From assembly GCF_003063455.1 (NCBI RefSeq), contig NZ_NESN01000002.1, positions 62,001-126,000 of the forward strand: a DNA stretch of 64,000 nucleotides, read 5' to 3'. Below, in pieces: positions 10,683 to 19,908 of this stretch. The translations under genes and the position numbers were made by a program. Below the pieces are notes generated by a model. That model saw only the letters and a program-made list of their open reading frames with translations, ran no database searches and was not told where the DNA came from. The stretch is from Limnohabitans parvus II-B4. Lineage in GTDB: Bacteria; Pseudomonadota; Gammaproteobacteria; Burkholderiales; Burkholderiaceae_C. Each line of letters starts with the position of its first letter. Within the stretch, counting starts at the first letter, position 1.

Positions 10683-12126
10683 GAGCCTCCCCTTTTTTGT
10701 TCTGATGGGTGTTGTTCGTCGCACCTTGTGACAGCAAGGCCTCGACCACGCGCTCCATCTTCATGAAGCGAGAGCCTTTGACCACCACACTCTGGAAATG
10801 GGCGACGTTTTGCGTGGCCGCTGTCAGCAGACTGTCCATGCCCTCAAAATGGTTCGCCCGAACAAATGCCTGGGCTGCATGCACGCACAAATCACCCAAG
10901 GTGTACATCGCTTCGATGCCGCGCTCGGCCGCATAAGCACCCACTTCTGCGTGAAACTCCGGCCCTTGGTTGCCCACTTCACCCATGTCGCCCAACACCA
11001 GCAAGCGTGGGGCAGGCAACTCGGCGAGCACATCGATCGCTGCCCTTACCGAATCGGGGTTGGCGTTGTAGGTGTCATCCACCAAAGTGATGTCACCGTT
11101 TTGCGCATGCAAAACCAGGGCACGTGATCGCCCTTTGACAGGCTCGAACGCTTGCAGGCCTTGGGCCACAGCGGCCAAAGACACCCCCGCTGCGAGTGCG
11201 CAAGCACTCGCCGCCAAAGCGTTTTTCACGTTGTGCCGCCCCGCAATGTGCAAGCGCAAAGGGGCGGTGCCTTCTGCGGTCTTCAAGGTGAACTGCCAGG
11301 CGCCCGATTGCCAGAGCACCACGGCAGCGCGGACATCCGCTTGAACACCGTTGGTTGACAAGGCAAATGTGCGCTGCGTGCGCTGACCGGACAGGGTTTG
11401 CCAGATGCGTGTGAATTCTTCGTCTGCCGGGAACACCGCCACACCGCTGTCAGGCAAAGCCTGCAACACGGCACCGTTTTCATGCGCGACGGCTTCTACC
11501 GTGCCCATGAATTCCTGGTGCTCCCGCTGTGCGTTGTTGACCAATGCCACCGTGGGTTGCGCCAAGGCGGCCAGGTAGGCGATTTCGCCGGGGTAGTTCA
11601 TGCCCAGCTCCACCACGGCAATGCGGTGGTGCGCGCGCAGATTGAACAAGGTCAATGGCACGCCGATGTCGTTGTTCAGGTTGCCTTGGGTCGACAAGGC
11701 GTCCGCCCCGGCATGGGCGCGCAAGATCGAGGCGATCATCTGCGTCACGGTGGTTTTGCCGTTGCTGCCGGTCACGGCAATCAAGGGCAAATCAAACTGG
11801 GCGCGCCAGCCTGCGGCCAATTCACCCAAAGCGATGCGGGCATCGGGCACCACCAAAGCAGGCAAACCGTGTGCCGCCGCCAAGGCTTCGCCCGAGGCCT
11901 CGCACACCACCGCCACCGCACCCTGCGCCTTCGCCTGGGCGATGAACTGGTTGCCGTCAAACCGTTCGCCGCGCAAAGCCACAAACAAGTCACCCGCCTG
12001 CAAGCTGCGGCTGTCGGTGTGGACGCGGTCGACCACCACGTCCTTCACGTTCACGCCACGTGCCTGGCTCAGCCAAGTCAAGGCCAGACCCAGCGGCAAG
12101 TTCATGGTGGAATGCAAGGCGCTCAT
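10672..12126 (-). CDS. murF: UDP-N-acetylmuramoyl-tripeptide--D-alanyl-D-alanine ligase MurF
   Basis: MurF adds the D-Ala-D-Ala dipeptide made by Ddl to the UDP-MurNAc-tripeptide, completing the cytoplasmic pentapeptide. The P-loop [16 protein letters not shown] (near residue 120), the Mur ligase core and [15 protein letters not shown] near residue 355 are diagnostic. At 484 residues it is slightly longer than E. coli MurF. It overlaps murE by 4 bp at its start and mraY by 11 bp at its end. Confidence 0.97.
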   Translation of the reverse strand: MSALHSTMNLPLGLALTWLSQARGVNVKDVVVDRVHTDSRSLQAGDLFVALRGERFDGNQFIAQAKAQGAVAVVCEASGEALAAAHGLPALVVPDARIALGELAAGWRAQFDLPLIAVTGSNGKTTVTQMIASILRAHAGADALSTQGNLNNDIGVPLTLFNLRAHHRIAVVELGMNYPGEIAYLAALAQPTVALVNNAQREHQEFMGTVEAVAHENGAVLQALPDSGVAVFPADEEFTRIWQTLSGQRTQRTFALSTNGVQADVRAAVVLWQSGAWQFTLKTAEGTAPLRLHIAGRHNVKNALAASACALAAGVSLAAVAQGLQAFEPVKGRSRALVLHAQNGDITLVDDTYNANPDSVRAAIDVLAELPAPRLLVLGDMGEVGNQGPEFHAEVGAYAAERGIEAMYTLGDLCVHAAQAFVRANHFEGMDSLLTAATQNVAHFQSVVVKGSRFMKMERVVEALLSQGATNNTHQNKKGEAHAA

Positions 12127-13649
12127 GCACTTGCCCCTTGGCGCTGGACACGGCGTTGCTGCAAGGCCGCCTGAACATGCAGCACATCCGAAAACGGATG
12201 ACGCACGCCCATGATTTCTTGTTCAGTCTCGTGGCCCTTGCCTGCCACCAGCACCACGTCTTGCGCGGCGGCTTGTGCCACCACCTCGGCAATCGCCCGT
12301 GCGCGATCTGCCTGAATTTGCGCTTGGCTGGGAAGGGACAAGCCTGTCACCATCGCAGCCAGAATGGCTTGCGGCGATTCAGACCGGGGATTGTCGCTGG
12401 TCAACACCACCTGGTCAGATGCAGCCTCGGCGGCAGCGGCCATCAGGGGACGTTTGAGGGCATCGCGGTCACCGCCGCAACCCAGCACACACCAAAGACG
12501 TCCACCACGCACCGCCGCTTGCGAACGCAAAGCGGTCAGCGCCTGCGACACGGCATCGGGCGTGTGTGCGTAGTCGACCACCACCAAAGGCAAATCCGGA
12601 TCGGTTGCACCTGCAAGCACGCGCTGCATGCGCCCGGGCACGGCCGTCAAATGTGCACACGCCTGCACGGCGTCGGCCAAGCTCACACCCAAAGCCCGCA
12701 TGCTGCCGATCACGCCCAGCAGGTTGTCGATGTTGTAGTCGCCCATGAGGCTGGTGTGCAAAGTCTGCACCTCGGCGCCTTCGATCACCTCGAACGCCAG
12801 GCCATCGGCACTGCGCAAGGTACGGGCTTGCAACCGGGCTGGCCCCTGACGCGAGCAAGTCCACACATCCAGCGCCTCTGCGTTCAAGTGCTGGGCCAAC
12901 AAGGCGCCTTGCGCGTCATCTGTGTTGATGACCGCCGCCTGTAAACCAGACCAGCCAAACAAGGCCTCCTTGGCCGCCCAATAGCTGGCCATGTCGCCGT
13001 GGTAGTCGAGGTGGTCTTGTGTGAAATTCGTGAACACAGCGACGCGGATGTGTGTGCCATCCAGGCGGTGCTCGGCCAGACCGATCGAAGAGGCCTCGAT
13101 CGCGCAATGCGTGACCCCCTCATCGGCAAACACCCTGAACTGCCGCTGCAGCAAGACGGGGTCGGGTGTGGTCATGCCAGTGGACACGAGATCAGGCGCC
13201 CGACCCACGCCCAGAGTGCCCACCAAACCACAAGCATGTTGCAGCACAGGAGAAGACAAGGCCTGCGCCAGCCACCAGGCGGTGGACGTTTTACCGTTGG
13301 TGCCGGTCACAGCCAGCACGCTCAGGGCCTGGCTCGGATGCTCGTAATAAGCGTCGGCCACGAGACCGGTCTGTGCCTTGAGGTCCTTCATCACGGCCAA
13401 TCGATCCAATTTGACCGAAGTGGCCTGCATGGCATTGAGCCAAGGCGCATGACCGTCTGCTTCGAGCAAACAGGCAGCCGCGCCTTGCGCCAAGGCTTGC
13501 GCCAGGTATTGACGCCCATCCGTCGCTGCACCAGGCCAAGCAATGAACGCATCACCCGGCTGCACCAGACGGCTGTCGGTGCGCAGCTCACCCGCCACAT
13601 GCGCGCGCAACCAGCGCGCCGCTTCGGGGGCGTTGTGCAGGTCTTGCAT
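12123..13649 (-). CDS. murE: UDP-N-acetylmuramoyl-L-alanyl-D-glutamate--2,6-diaminopimelate ligase MurE
   Basis: MurE adds the third amino acid of the stem peptide. The P-loop AVTGTNGKTSTAWWLAQ (near residue 113) and the motif TSDNPRSESP (near residue 420) are visible. The DNPR sequence is the meso-diaminopimelate selectivity motif, so the organism should have a typical Gram-negative DAP-type peptidoglycan. This fits the dapF gene elsewhere in the window. At 508 residues it has family length. Its start codon shares one base with the ftsI stop, and its end overlaps murF by 4 bp. Confidence 0.97.
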   Translation of the reverse strand: MQDLHNAPEAARWLRAHVAGELRTDSRLVQPGDAFIAWPGAATDGRQYLAQALAQGAAACLLEADGHAPWLNAMQATSVKLDRLAVMKDLKAQTGLVADAYYEHPSQALSVLAVTGTNGKTSTAWWLAQALSSPVLQHACGLVGTLGVGRAPDLVSTGMTTPDPVLLQRQFRVFADEGVTHCAIEASSIGLAEHRLDGTHIRVAVFTNFTQDHLDYHGDMASYWAAKEALFGWSGLQAAVINTDDAQGALLAQHLNAEALDVWTCSRQGPARLQARTLRSADGLAFEVIEGAEVQTLHTSLMGDYNIDNLLGVIGSMRALGVSLADAVQACAHLTAVPGRMQRVLAGATDPDLPLVVVDYAHTPDAVSQALTALRSQAAVRGGRLWCVLGCGGDRDALKRPLMAAAAEAASDQVVLTSDNPRSESPQAILAAMVTGLSLPSQAQIQADRARAIAEVVAQAAAQDVVLVAGKGHETEQEIMGVRHPFSDVLHVQAALQQRRVQRQGASA

Positions 13650-15382
13650 CAGAAAGACTCCTCAACCGACTTGGCCACGACTTGCGGCTTGACCGCCATG
13701 TCGGGTTGCACACCCATCAAGCGCAAGGTCTGCTGTACGGTCTGACTGAACACGGGTGCCGCGACATCGCCACCGAAGTAACGGCCATTGCTGGGCTCGT
13801 CGATCATCACGGCCACCACGATGCGCGGGGCCTCAATGGGGGCCATGCCCACGAAAAAGCCCCGGTATTTTTTACCGGCATAGCCTTTGCCTTCTTGCTT
13901 GTGCGCCGTGCCGGTTTTGCCACCTACGGAATAGCCCATGGTTTGGGCCTTTTGCGCAGTGCCTCCAGGGCCTGCCGCCATCTGCAGCATCTTGCGCATG
14001 GCCTTGGCGTTTTCTGCGCTGATGACACGCACACCAGGGACCTGGTTTTCGGCTTTCATCAACGTGGCCGGAACCACTTCGCCGTCCCGCGCAAAGACTG
14101 TGTATGCCCTGGCCACCTGGAACAAGCTGCCTGAAATACCGTAGCCATAACTCATGGTGGCCTGCTCAATGGGTCGCCATGTTTTGTAGGGCCGCAAACG
14201 CCCACTGACCACGCCAGGAAACGGCAGCTGAGGCTTTTGTCCAAAACCGACCTGGGCGTACATTTCCCACATCTCTCTGGGCTGCATCTGCATGGCCATC
14301 TTGACCGTGCCCACGTTACTGGACTTCTGAATCACTTCGTTGACCGTGAGCACCCCATGAGGATGCGCATCGGTGATGGTTGAGCCGGTGATCGTGATCC
14401 GACCGGGTGCGGTCTGAATCGGTGTTTCAGGCTTGACCAAACCTTTTTCCAAAGCCAAGGCCACCGCAAACGGTTTCATGGTCGAACCCGGCTCGAAGGT
14501 GTCCGTCAAAGCACGGTTGCGCAATTGTTCGCCGCTCAGATTGACGCGTTTGTCGGGTGAATAGCTGGGGTAATTGGCGAGCGCCAAAATTTCACCCGAC
14601 TGGGCATCCAGCACAACCACGCTGCCGGCCTTGGCTTTGTTATCCAGCACCGCATCGCGCAACTTTTGGTAAGCAAAGAATTGCACTTTGCTGTCGATGC
14701 TCAACTGCAGGTCTTCACCATCAACAGGCGGCACTGCCTCGCCTACATCCTCAACCACACGACCCAACCGGTCCTTGATGACTCGGCGCGAACCCGGCTT
14801 GCCGGAGAGCTGCTTCTGGAAAACCAGCTCCACACCCTCTTGGCCCTGGTCTTCCACATTGGTAAAGCCCACGATGTGGGCCGCGGCTTCACCTTCCGGA
14901 TACAAGCGTTTGTATTCCTTGATGTCGTATACGCCCTTGATGCCCAACGCCAAAATCTGCTTGACCACTGGCTCATCGAGTTGCCTGCGCAACCAGACAA
15001 AGGTTTTTTCATCGTCCTTGAGTTTTTTGTCCAGCTCAGCCGGCGTCATCTCCAGCAAACGGGCCAGCTCGCGCAACTTGGCCGGGTCGCGCTCCATGTC
15101 TTCGGGGTTGGCCCAGATGCTGGGCGCAGGCACGCTCGATGCCAGCAACATGCCATTGCGGTCGAGTACACGCCCCCGATTGGCGGGCAAAGTCAAGGTC
15201 CGGGCAAAACGAACTTCACCCTGGCGAATGAAAAAGTCATTGGCAAAAACCTGAACATAGGCCGCACGCGCCACCAGCCCCGTGAAACCCAAGGCAATCG
15301 CCGCCACAATGAACTTGCTGCGCCAAACCGGTGTTTTGCTCGCCAGCAGCGGGCTCGATGAAAGCTGGACGCTGCGGCTCAT
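13649..15382 (-). CDS. ftsI: Septal peptidoglycan transpeptidase FtsI (PBP3)
   Basis: FtsI is a class B penicillin-binding protein that cross-links septal peptidoglycan together with FtsW. It has a short cytoplasmic tail, one transmembrane helix (about residues 23-42) and a periplasmic pedestal containing RGRVLDRNG. The transpeptidase domain shows the active-site serine motif in FEPGSTMKPF (STMK, near residue 300), SSN in KSSNVGTVK and KTG in VGGKTGTAHKQ. At 577 residues it has the usual length. It overlaps ftsL by 4 bp and touches murE. Confidence 0.97.
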   Translation of the reverse strand: MSRSVQLSSSPLLASKTPVWRSKFIVAAIALGFTGLVARAAYVQVFANDFFIRQGEVRFARTLTLPANRGRVLDRNGMLLASSVPAPSIWANPEDMERDPAKLRELARLLEMTPAELDKKLKDDEKTFVWLRRQLDEPVVKQILALGIKGVYDIKEYKRLYPEGEAAAHIVGFTNVEDQGQEGVELVFQKQLSGKPGSRRVIKDRLGRVVEDVGEAVPPVDGEDLQLSIDSKVQFFAYQKLRDAVLDNKAKAGSVVVLDAQSGEILALANYPSYSPDKRVNLSGEQLRNRALTDTFEPGSTMKPFAVALALEKGLVKPETPIQTAPGRITITGSTITDAHPHGVLTVNEVIQKSSNVGTVKMAMQMQPREMWEMYAQVGFGQKPQLPFPGVVSGRLRPYKTWRPIEQATMSYGYGISGSLFQVARAYTVFARDGEVVPATLMKAENQVPGVRVISAENAKAMRKMLQMAAGPGGTAQKAQTMGYSVGGKTGTAHKQEGKGYAGKKYRGFFVGMAPIEAPRIVVAVMIDEPSNGRYFGGDVAAPVFSQTVQQTLRLMGVQPDMAVKPQVVAKSVEESF

Positions 15383-15675
15383 GGACGCGCCTCCTTGCCA
15401 GCGGTGGCCGCATCCTTGATGGACACGTACTGGGTGATGGCGGGCGAAGCTGCGCGCATTTGCAGCTGCTGGCGCGCAATCTGCTCCACGCGCAAAGGCG
15501 TGGCTTGCGCACGGCGCTCTACCTGCAGGCGGTCCCGGTCAACATCCAGGCGCTTGGCTTCCTTGCGTGCAGATTCCAGCGCCATGAACAAGCGGCGCGT
15601 TTCGTATTGGCTGTGCACCAACACCAACGCACTGGCGATCACCGCCAGCAACAGGAAAATACTGAGGCGAGTCAT
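15379..15675 (-). CDS. ftsL: Cell division protein FtsL
   Basis: FtsL is a small bitopic membrane protein that forms the FtsQLB complex regulating FtsWI. The 98-residue product has an N-terminal transmembrane helix ([19 protein letters not shown], about residues 4-22) followed by a predicted periplasmic coiled coil ([18 protein letters not shown]). Sequence conservation in this family is poor. The call therefore depends on size, topology and the invariant position between rsmH and ftsI, with 4-bp overlaps on both sides. Confidence 0.93.
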   Translation of the reverse strand: MTRLSIFLLLAVIASALVLVHSQYETRRLFMALESARKEAKRLDVDRDRLQVERRAQATPLRVEQIARQQLQMRAASPAITQYVSIKDAATAGKEARP

Positions 15676-16601
15676 GCAGGCACCTCGGTGCGCTCGGCCA
15701 TGCGCATGATGGCACTGCGCGAACGGGGGTTGCCGCGCACTTCAGCATCGCGGGGACGCACACGGCCACAGGCCTTCAAACGCATCTTCACCGGCTCGGC
15801 AAAAGGCACACGCCGGTCAACCACTTCTTTGGAGTGCTTGGCAATGAATTGCTTGACGATGCGGTCTTCCAGCGAATGGAAGCTGATGACCACCAAACGA
15901 CCGCCTGGGGCCAACACATGCAGGCTGGCCTCTAGCGCTTGTTCGAGCTCCGCAAGCTCTGCGTTGATGAAAATCCGAAAAGCCTGAAATGTCCGCGTTG
16001 CAGGATTCTGGCCCGGCTCGCGAGTCTTGACCGTGTCAGCCACGAGCTGGGCCAAATCGGTGGTGGTTGAAATTGGGCCCCGCTCTTGTCGGCGAGCCAC
16101 AAGCGCCTTTGCAATCTGAAAAGCAAACCGTTCTTCGCCATAGTCACGTATCACCTCCGTGATTTGATCCACCGTGGCCGTTGCCAGCCAATCGGCCACA
16201 CTTTCGCCGCGCGTGGTGTCCATGCGCATGTCAAGTGGGCCCTCAAAACGAAAAGAAAAACCCCTCTCGGGGCTGTCGATCTGGGGAGAGCTGATGCCCA
16301 AGTCCATCAAGACGCCGTCAACACTGCCAGGGGGCAGTTCGCCCAAGTTTGAAAAGCCTTCATGGCGGATCGAAAAGCGGGCGTCGCCAATGCGCCCGGC
16401 TTCGGCAATCGCCTCCAAGTCTTTGTCAAAAGCGAGCAAACGCCCTTGTGCCGACAAGCGCGAAAGAATCAAACGCGAATGGCCGCCACGCCCAAAGGTG
16501 GCATCCACATAAGCGCCATCGGCACCCGCAGAAGCCTGGAGCAATTCGTCCACCGCCTCATTCAAAAGCACGGTGGTGTGGGTCAGTACGGTGTCGGTCA
16601 T
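15672..16601 (-). CDS. rsmH: 16S rRNA (cytosine(1402)-N4)-methyltransferase RsmH
   Basis: RsmH (MraW) methylates N4 of C1402 in 16S rRNA at the decoding centre, using SAM. The SAM-binding start [16 protein letters not shown] (near residue 30), [14 protein letters not shown] (near residue 100) and [12 protein letters not shown] (near residue 255) identify it. The open frame extends upstream, but ATG 16601 ([13 protein letters not shown]) matches the family N-terminus and sits 5 bp after the mraZ stop. The product is 309 residues. It overlaps ftsL by 4 bp. Confidence 0.97.
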   Translation of the reverse strand: MTDTVLTHTTVLLNEAVDELLQASAGADGAYVDATFGRGGHSRLILSRLSAQGRLLAFDKDLEAIAEAGRIGDARFSIRHEGFSNLGELPPGSVDGVLMDLGISSPQIDSPERGFSFRFEGPLDMRMDTTRGESVADWLATATVDQITEVIRDYGEERFAFQIAKALVARRQERGPISTTTDLAQLVADTVKTREPGQNPATRTFQAFRIFINAELAELEQALEASLHVLAPGGRLVVISFHSLEDRIVKQFIAKHSKEVVDRRVPFAEPVKMRLKACGRVRPRDAEVRGNPRSRSAIMRMAERTEVPA

Positions 16602-16606
16602 GGCGT

Positions 16607-17035
16607 TCAGAACGAAAAATCCTTGAACACATCGGGCATGTCGCCCTGCATGGCCTGCGCTTCTTGCGCGTCGTAAGTGGCTTTGTCCCACAACTCAAAG
16701 TGGTTGCCCATGCCCAGCAGCATGGTGTCTTTGGCAATGCCTGCGGCTTGGCGCAATTCAGGCGAGATCAGCACGCGCCCTGTGCCATCCATCTCGACAT
16801 CCATGGCATTGCCCAAAAAAATCCGCTTCCACCACTGGGCAGACATGGGCAACTGGGCAATGCGTTCGCGGAATTTTTCCCACTCGGGGCGGGGGAACAC
16901 CATCAAACAGCCATGGGGGTGCTTGGTGATGGTCAACTGGCCCTGTGCCGTGGCGCTCAAGACGTCACGGTGCCGGGTCGGTACAGACAACCGCCCTTTG
17001 GCATCCAGACTCAGCGATGAAGCCCCTTGAAACAC
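16607..17035 (-). CDS. mraZ: Transcriptional regulator MraZ
   Basis: MraZ is a DNA-binding protein with two SpoVT/AbrB-like half domains that in E. coli represses its own dcw operon. The 142-residue product has the first half-site motif at the N-terminus ([16 protein letters not shown]) and the second near residue 75 ([16 protein letters not shown]). The start codon is GTG at 17035, preceded by AAGG at a spacing of eight. It is the first gene of the cluster. A phased repeat that looks like its operator lies 40-75 bp upstream. Confidence 0.96.
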   Translation of the reverse strand: MFQGASSLSLDAKGRLSVPTRHRDVLSATAQGQLTITKHPHGCLMVFPRPEWEKFRERIAQLPMSAQWWKRIFLGNAMDVEMDGTGRVLISPELRQAAGIAKDTMLLGMGNHFELWDKATYDAQEAQAMQGDMPDVFKDFSF

Positions 17036-17074
17036 TGCAACGACCTTTTTTCAGTTGAGACACACAAGCAAGGA

Positions 17075-17108
17075 CACTTTTCCCCACTTAATTGCACTTT
17101 TTTGCACT
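17075..17108 (-). promoter_or_regulatory. Putative MraZ operator: four AGTG repeats at exact 10-bp spacing
   Basis: Read on the minus strand, AGTG occurs four times with starts exactly 10 bp apart (plus-strand CACT at 17075, 17085, 17095 and 17105), each followed by purine-rich sequence. In E. coli MraZ binds direct repeats containing TGGG separated by 5 bp, that is, one helical turn per repeat. Here only one copy has the full GTGGGG core; the others are GTGCAA or GTGTCC. The helical phasing, the location 40-75 bp before mraZ and the overlap with a candidate -10 support a repressor site. The assignment to MraZ is inference. Confidence 0.65.
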
Positions 17109-17133
17109 GTATCAGGAATTCAGTGCAACTCAA
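17106..17133 (-). promoter_or_regulatory. Candidate sigma-70 promoter of the dcw cluster
   Basis: On the minus strand TTGAGT (17128-17133) and TACAGT (17106-17111) are separated by 16 bp and match four of six consensus bases each. Transcription would begin near 17099, inside the phased AGTG repeats, so a protein bound there would block initiation. This is a pattern match only. Confidence 0.4.
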
Positions 17134-17334
17134 CCGGTGTAGATCGATTTTTTTCAATGAAATCAATGGCTTAGCACCGAAATCGAACCCTGCAGCAAGA
17201 GAAATTTCCATGTAAATTAGGCACTTACAAGTGGCAATGAAAGTAACCTGTGAAGGATGATAAAAATTAAAAATGGCAAATACATCAAATGCAAAAAATC
17301 AGTTTTTGACCCCGCTAGACTTAAACCGGGCGTA

Positions 17335-17364
17335 AAAAAACCCCTGAGAAGGGGTTTTTTACGT
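17335..17364 (-). terminator. Rho-independent terminator after dksA
   Basis: AACCCCTTCTCAGGGGTT (minus strand) forms a strong stem with T-runs on both sides, starting about 20 bp after the dksA stop. It can act in both directions and isolates dksA from the dcw promoter. The remaining sequence between 17134 and 17334 is AT-rich and shows no gene. Confidence 0.85.
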
Positions 17365-17384
17365 TTGGACACAACTTTTTTAAC

Positions 17385-18437
17385 TCAGTCGCCGAACATT
17401 TTTTGCTTCAACTCACGCCGTTGTTGCGCTTCCAAAGACAAGGTGGCCGTTGGACGGGCCAACAGACGACCGACACCGATGGGCTCGCCGGTTTCATCAC
17501 AGTAACCGTATTCACCAGAGTCAATCAGGCCGATCGATTGTTCGATTTTCTTGAGCAACTTGCGTTCGCGATCACGCGTGCGCAGCTCAAGAGCGTGCTC
17601 TTCTTCGATCGTGGCACGGTCTGCAGGATCGGGCACCACCACCGTGTCTTCACGCAGGTGCTCTGTGGTCGCGCCCGCGCTGTTCAGAATTTCCTGTTTC
17701 AAGATCGACAGCTTGCGGCGGAAATACGCCATTTGCACGCTGTTCATGTACTCCGACTCGGGCATCGCCAAAATTTCGGCGTCGGTCAACTGCTCAACCG
17801 CTTTGGTCTTCCAGTTGTTGGCCAATTTGGGGTCTTTTTTGATCGGTGCAAAAGGGGCAGAAACCGCAGCCACTGGCGAACTGGGCATGAAACTGGCCTT
17901 GGCTGCCGTCGAAGCCACCGCTGGCGGCAAAGAAGGCACCGTGATTTGGGCCAAACGGGCGGAGGGGCGTGTTGCACGAACCAATTGGTCAGGCGCAGCA
18001 GGCGCCGCCACTGCCGCCACGGCAGGTTGGGCGACCGGGGGGGTCGGTGTCGCCACTTTTTTAACAGTCATAGATTTCGCTTCAGGTACAGAGGCCGTCT
18101 TTTTAGGGGACGGCACGGGTGCGGCCTTCGCCTTGGGGGCGGGGGCCGACTTAGGAGCTGCCGCAACGGCTTTTTTAGGGGCTGGTGCGACGGGCTTGCT
18201 TTTCAATGGAGGGGCTTTTTTGGCGGCCGCAAGAGGTTGAGGTGTTTTGGTCGACTTGGGGGCTGGTGCAGCCTTTTTGGTTTTAGATGCGGCAGAGGAC
18301 GGGCGCTTGGCTTGTGGCTTTGCTGTCGTTTTGGCAGAAGCAGCAGACTTGGCCGGCACTTTTTTGACCGGCACAGGCTTGGCTTTCGCCTTGGCGGCGG
18401 TCACTTTGCTCGTTGTTTTTTGAGTCGAGGTCTTCAC
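17385..18437 (-). CDS. dksA: RNA polymerase-binding factor DksA with a long Lys/Ala/Pro-rich N-terminal tail
   Basis: DksA enters the RNA polymerase secondary channel and, with ppGpp, redirects transcription during stress. The C-terminal 130 residues (about 220-350) are a full DksA core. They include EEYMN-like SEYMNSVQMAYFRRKL, the coiled-coil tip DPADRA and LELRTRDRERKLLKKIE. The zinc finger keeps only one cysteine (Cys313). The other positions are Thr316, Ser334 and Ala337, the CxxT/SxxA pattern of zinc-independent DksA2-type proteins. Residues 1-215 are low complexity, with PAK, KKA and APK repeats resembling eukaryotic histone H1 tails. I chose GTG 18437 because AGGAG lies seven bases upstream. 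A longer in-frame start exists but lacks a ribosome site. E. coli DksA is 151 residues; this one is 350. Confidence 0.93.
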   Translation of the reverse strand: MKTSTQKTTSKVTAAKAKAKPVPVKKVPAKSAASAKTTAKPQAKRPSSAASKTKKAAPAPKSTKTPQPLAAAKKAPPLKSKPVAPAPKKAVAAAPKSAPAPKAKAAPVPSPKKTASVPEAKSMTVKKVATPTPPVAQPAVAAVAAPAAPDQLVRATRPSARLAQITVPSLPPAVASTAAKASFMPSSPVAAVSAPFAPIKKDPKLANNWKTKAVEQLTDAEILAMPESEYMNSVQMAYFRRKLSILKQEILNSAGATTEHLREDTVVVPDPADRATIEEEHALELRTRDRERKLLKKIEQSIGLIDSGEYGYCDETGEPIGVGRLLARPTATLSLEAQQRRELKQKMFGD

Positions 18438-18690
18438 GTCTTGTCTCCTAGCCGTGTGAAAGGGCAGGCCCAAACCTCTTGCCACACTGCAGCAACCGAT
18501 TGAAAAACCTGTTCATTTGCATTTCAAACCCTTGTTATAGACCTTATGGGGTTCACCAGCCCTACCGAAAAAAGGGGGGGCTTCAGGCGGGCGATTGTAG
18601 CGATAAGAACGATCGAAAAACGGCAACCTGTCGATTAAAGACAAGTTCAAGCCCATCAGCCCCTGCCCGTCTCTGGCCACAAAACACACC

Positions 18691-19788
18691 TCACACCAAG
18701 CATTGCTCCAGGCCCTGCAACAGAATGTCTTTGGGTAAATCGATGCCAATGAACACCATCTTGCTCATTTTGACTTCGCCATCGGCCCACATTGGCCCCA
18801 AATCGCTGCCCATCAATTGGTGCACGCCCTGGAAAATCACTTTGCGTTCGGTACCCCGCATGTTCAGCACGCCCTTGTAGCGCAGCATGCGTGGGCCGTA
18901 GATGTTGACGATGGCGCCCAAGAAGTCCTCCAGCTTGGCCGGGTCAAACGCACGCTCGGACCGGAAAACAAAGCTTTTCACATCGTCGTCATGGTGGTGG
19001 TGATGCCCGTGTCCATGGCTGTGCTCGTGGTCATGCGAGGGGTGATCACAGTGCTCACCGTGTTCATGATCATGGTCGTGCTGGTGGGAGGGGTGGTCGC
19101 AGTGCTCGCCATGCACATGGTCATGCGCACCGTCATTCAAAAAGTCGGGGTCAATGTCCAGCTTGGCATTCAGGTTGAAGCCTTTCAGGTCAAACACCTC
19201 GGACAAAGCCACTTCACCAAAGTGCACCACCTTTTGGGGCGCACGCGGGTTCATGTGTTTGAGTCGGTGCTGCAAGGCATCGAGCTCTTCGGCTGAGACC
19301 AGGTCCGCCTTGCTGATGAAAATCTGGTCGGCAAAACCCACCTGACGACGTGCCTCTTGGCGGTCATTGAGTTGCTGGGCCGCGTGTTTGGCGTCCACCA
19401 AGGTCAGGATCGAGTCAAGCAAGAAGGTTTCGGCGATTTCGTCGTCCATGAAAAAGGTCTGCGCCACAGGCCCCGGATCGGCCAGGCCAGTGGTCTCAAT
19501 CACGATGCGGTCGAACGTCAGCAGGCCCTTGCGGCGTTTGGCCGCCAGCAGTTGCAGCGTGGCGCGCAGGTCTTCGCGGATGGTGCAACAGATGCAGCCA
19601 TTGCTCATCTGGATGATCTGCTCGTTCGTTTCAGAGACCAGGATGTCGTTGTCGATGTTCTCTTCACCAAACTCGTTCTCGATCACGGCGATCTTCTGGC
19701 CGTGGGCCTCGGTCAACACACGTTTGAGCAAGGTGGTTTTGCCCGAACCCAGAAAACCGGTCAGGATGGTGGCGGGGATAAGGGACAT
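18691..19788 (-). CDS. COG0523 (CobW/ZigA-type) metallochaperone GTPase with His-rich segment
   Basis: This is a G3E-family GTPase of the kind that delivers zinc, cobalt or other metals to client enzymes. The P-loop GFLGSGKTTLLKRVL is at the N-terminus, ENEFGEENID follows, and the metal-binding motif CICC lies near residue 70. Residues about 225-275 are an unusually dense His/Asp block (for example HGEHCDHPSHQHDHDHEH), which suggests metal storage or sensing. The C-terminal CobW_C domain is intact. I chose ATG 19788, giving 365 residues, because the upstream extension is not family-like and GGAG lies nearby. No Zur box was seen upstream, so the metal cannot be named. Confidence 0.9.
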   Translation of the reverse strand: MSLIPATILTGFLGSGKTTLLKRVLTEAHGQKIAVIENEFGEENIDNDILVSETNEQIIQMSNGCICCTIREDLRATLQLLAAKRRKGLLTFDRIVIETTGLADPGPVAQTFFMDDEIAETFLLDSILTLVDAKHAAQQLNDRQEARRQVGFADQIFISKADLVSAEELDALQHRLKHMNPRAPQKVVHFGEVALSEVFDLKGFNLNAKLDIDPDFLNDGAHDHVHGEHCDHPSHQHDHDHEHGEHCDHPSHDHEHSHGHGHHHHHDDDVKSFVFRSERAFDPAKLEDFLGAIVNIYGPRMLRYKGVLNMRGTERKVIFQGVHQLMGSDLGPMWADGEVKMSKMVFIGIDLPKDILLQGLEQCLV

Positions 19789-19908
19789 GAAAGGCTCCGC
19801 GGAAAGGGTCAAAAGACAAGAGTTGGGGAGTGTAGCGACGAATTCAAACCACCTGCGCTGCGTGCGCCGACATACCCTCATGGGCCGACGGCACACCCGC
19901 CCCGGGGG

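Noticed and set aside
17403..18503. Plus-strand frame of 366 codons opposite dksA
   Set aside because: It is a shadow of the low-complexity Lys/Ala/Pro tail; the Arg/Gly-rich product has no family signature.
18438..18690. Possible gene in the gap between the COG0523 GTPase and dksA
   Set aside because: Open frames are short, lack ribosome sites and match nothing. A minus-strand TATAAC near 18535 could be part of the dksA promoter but has no good -35.
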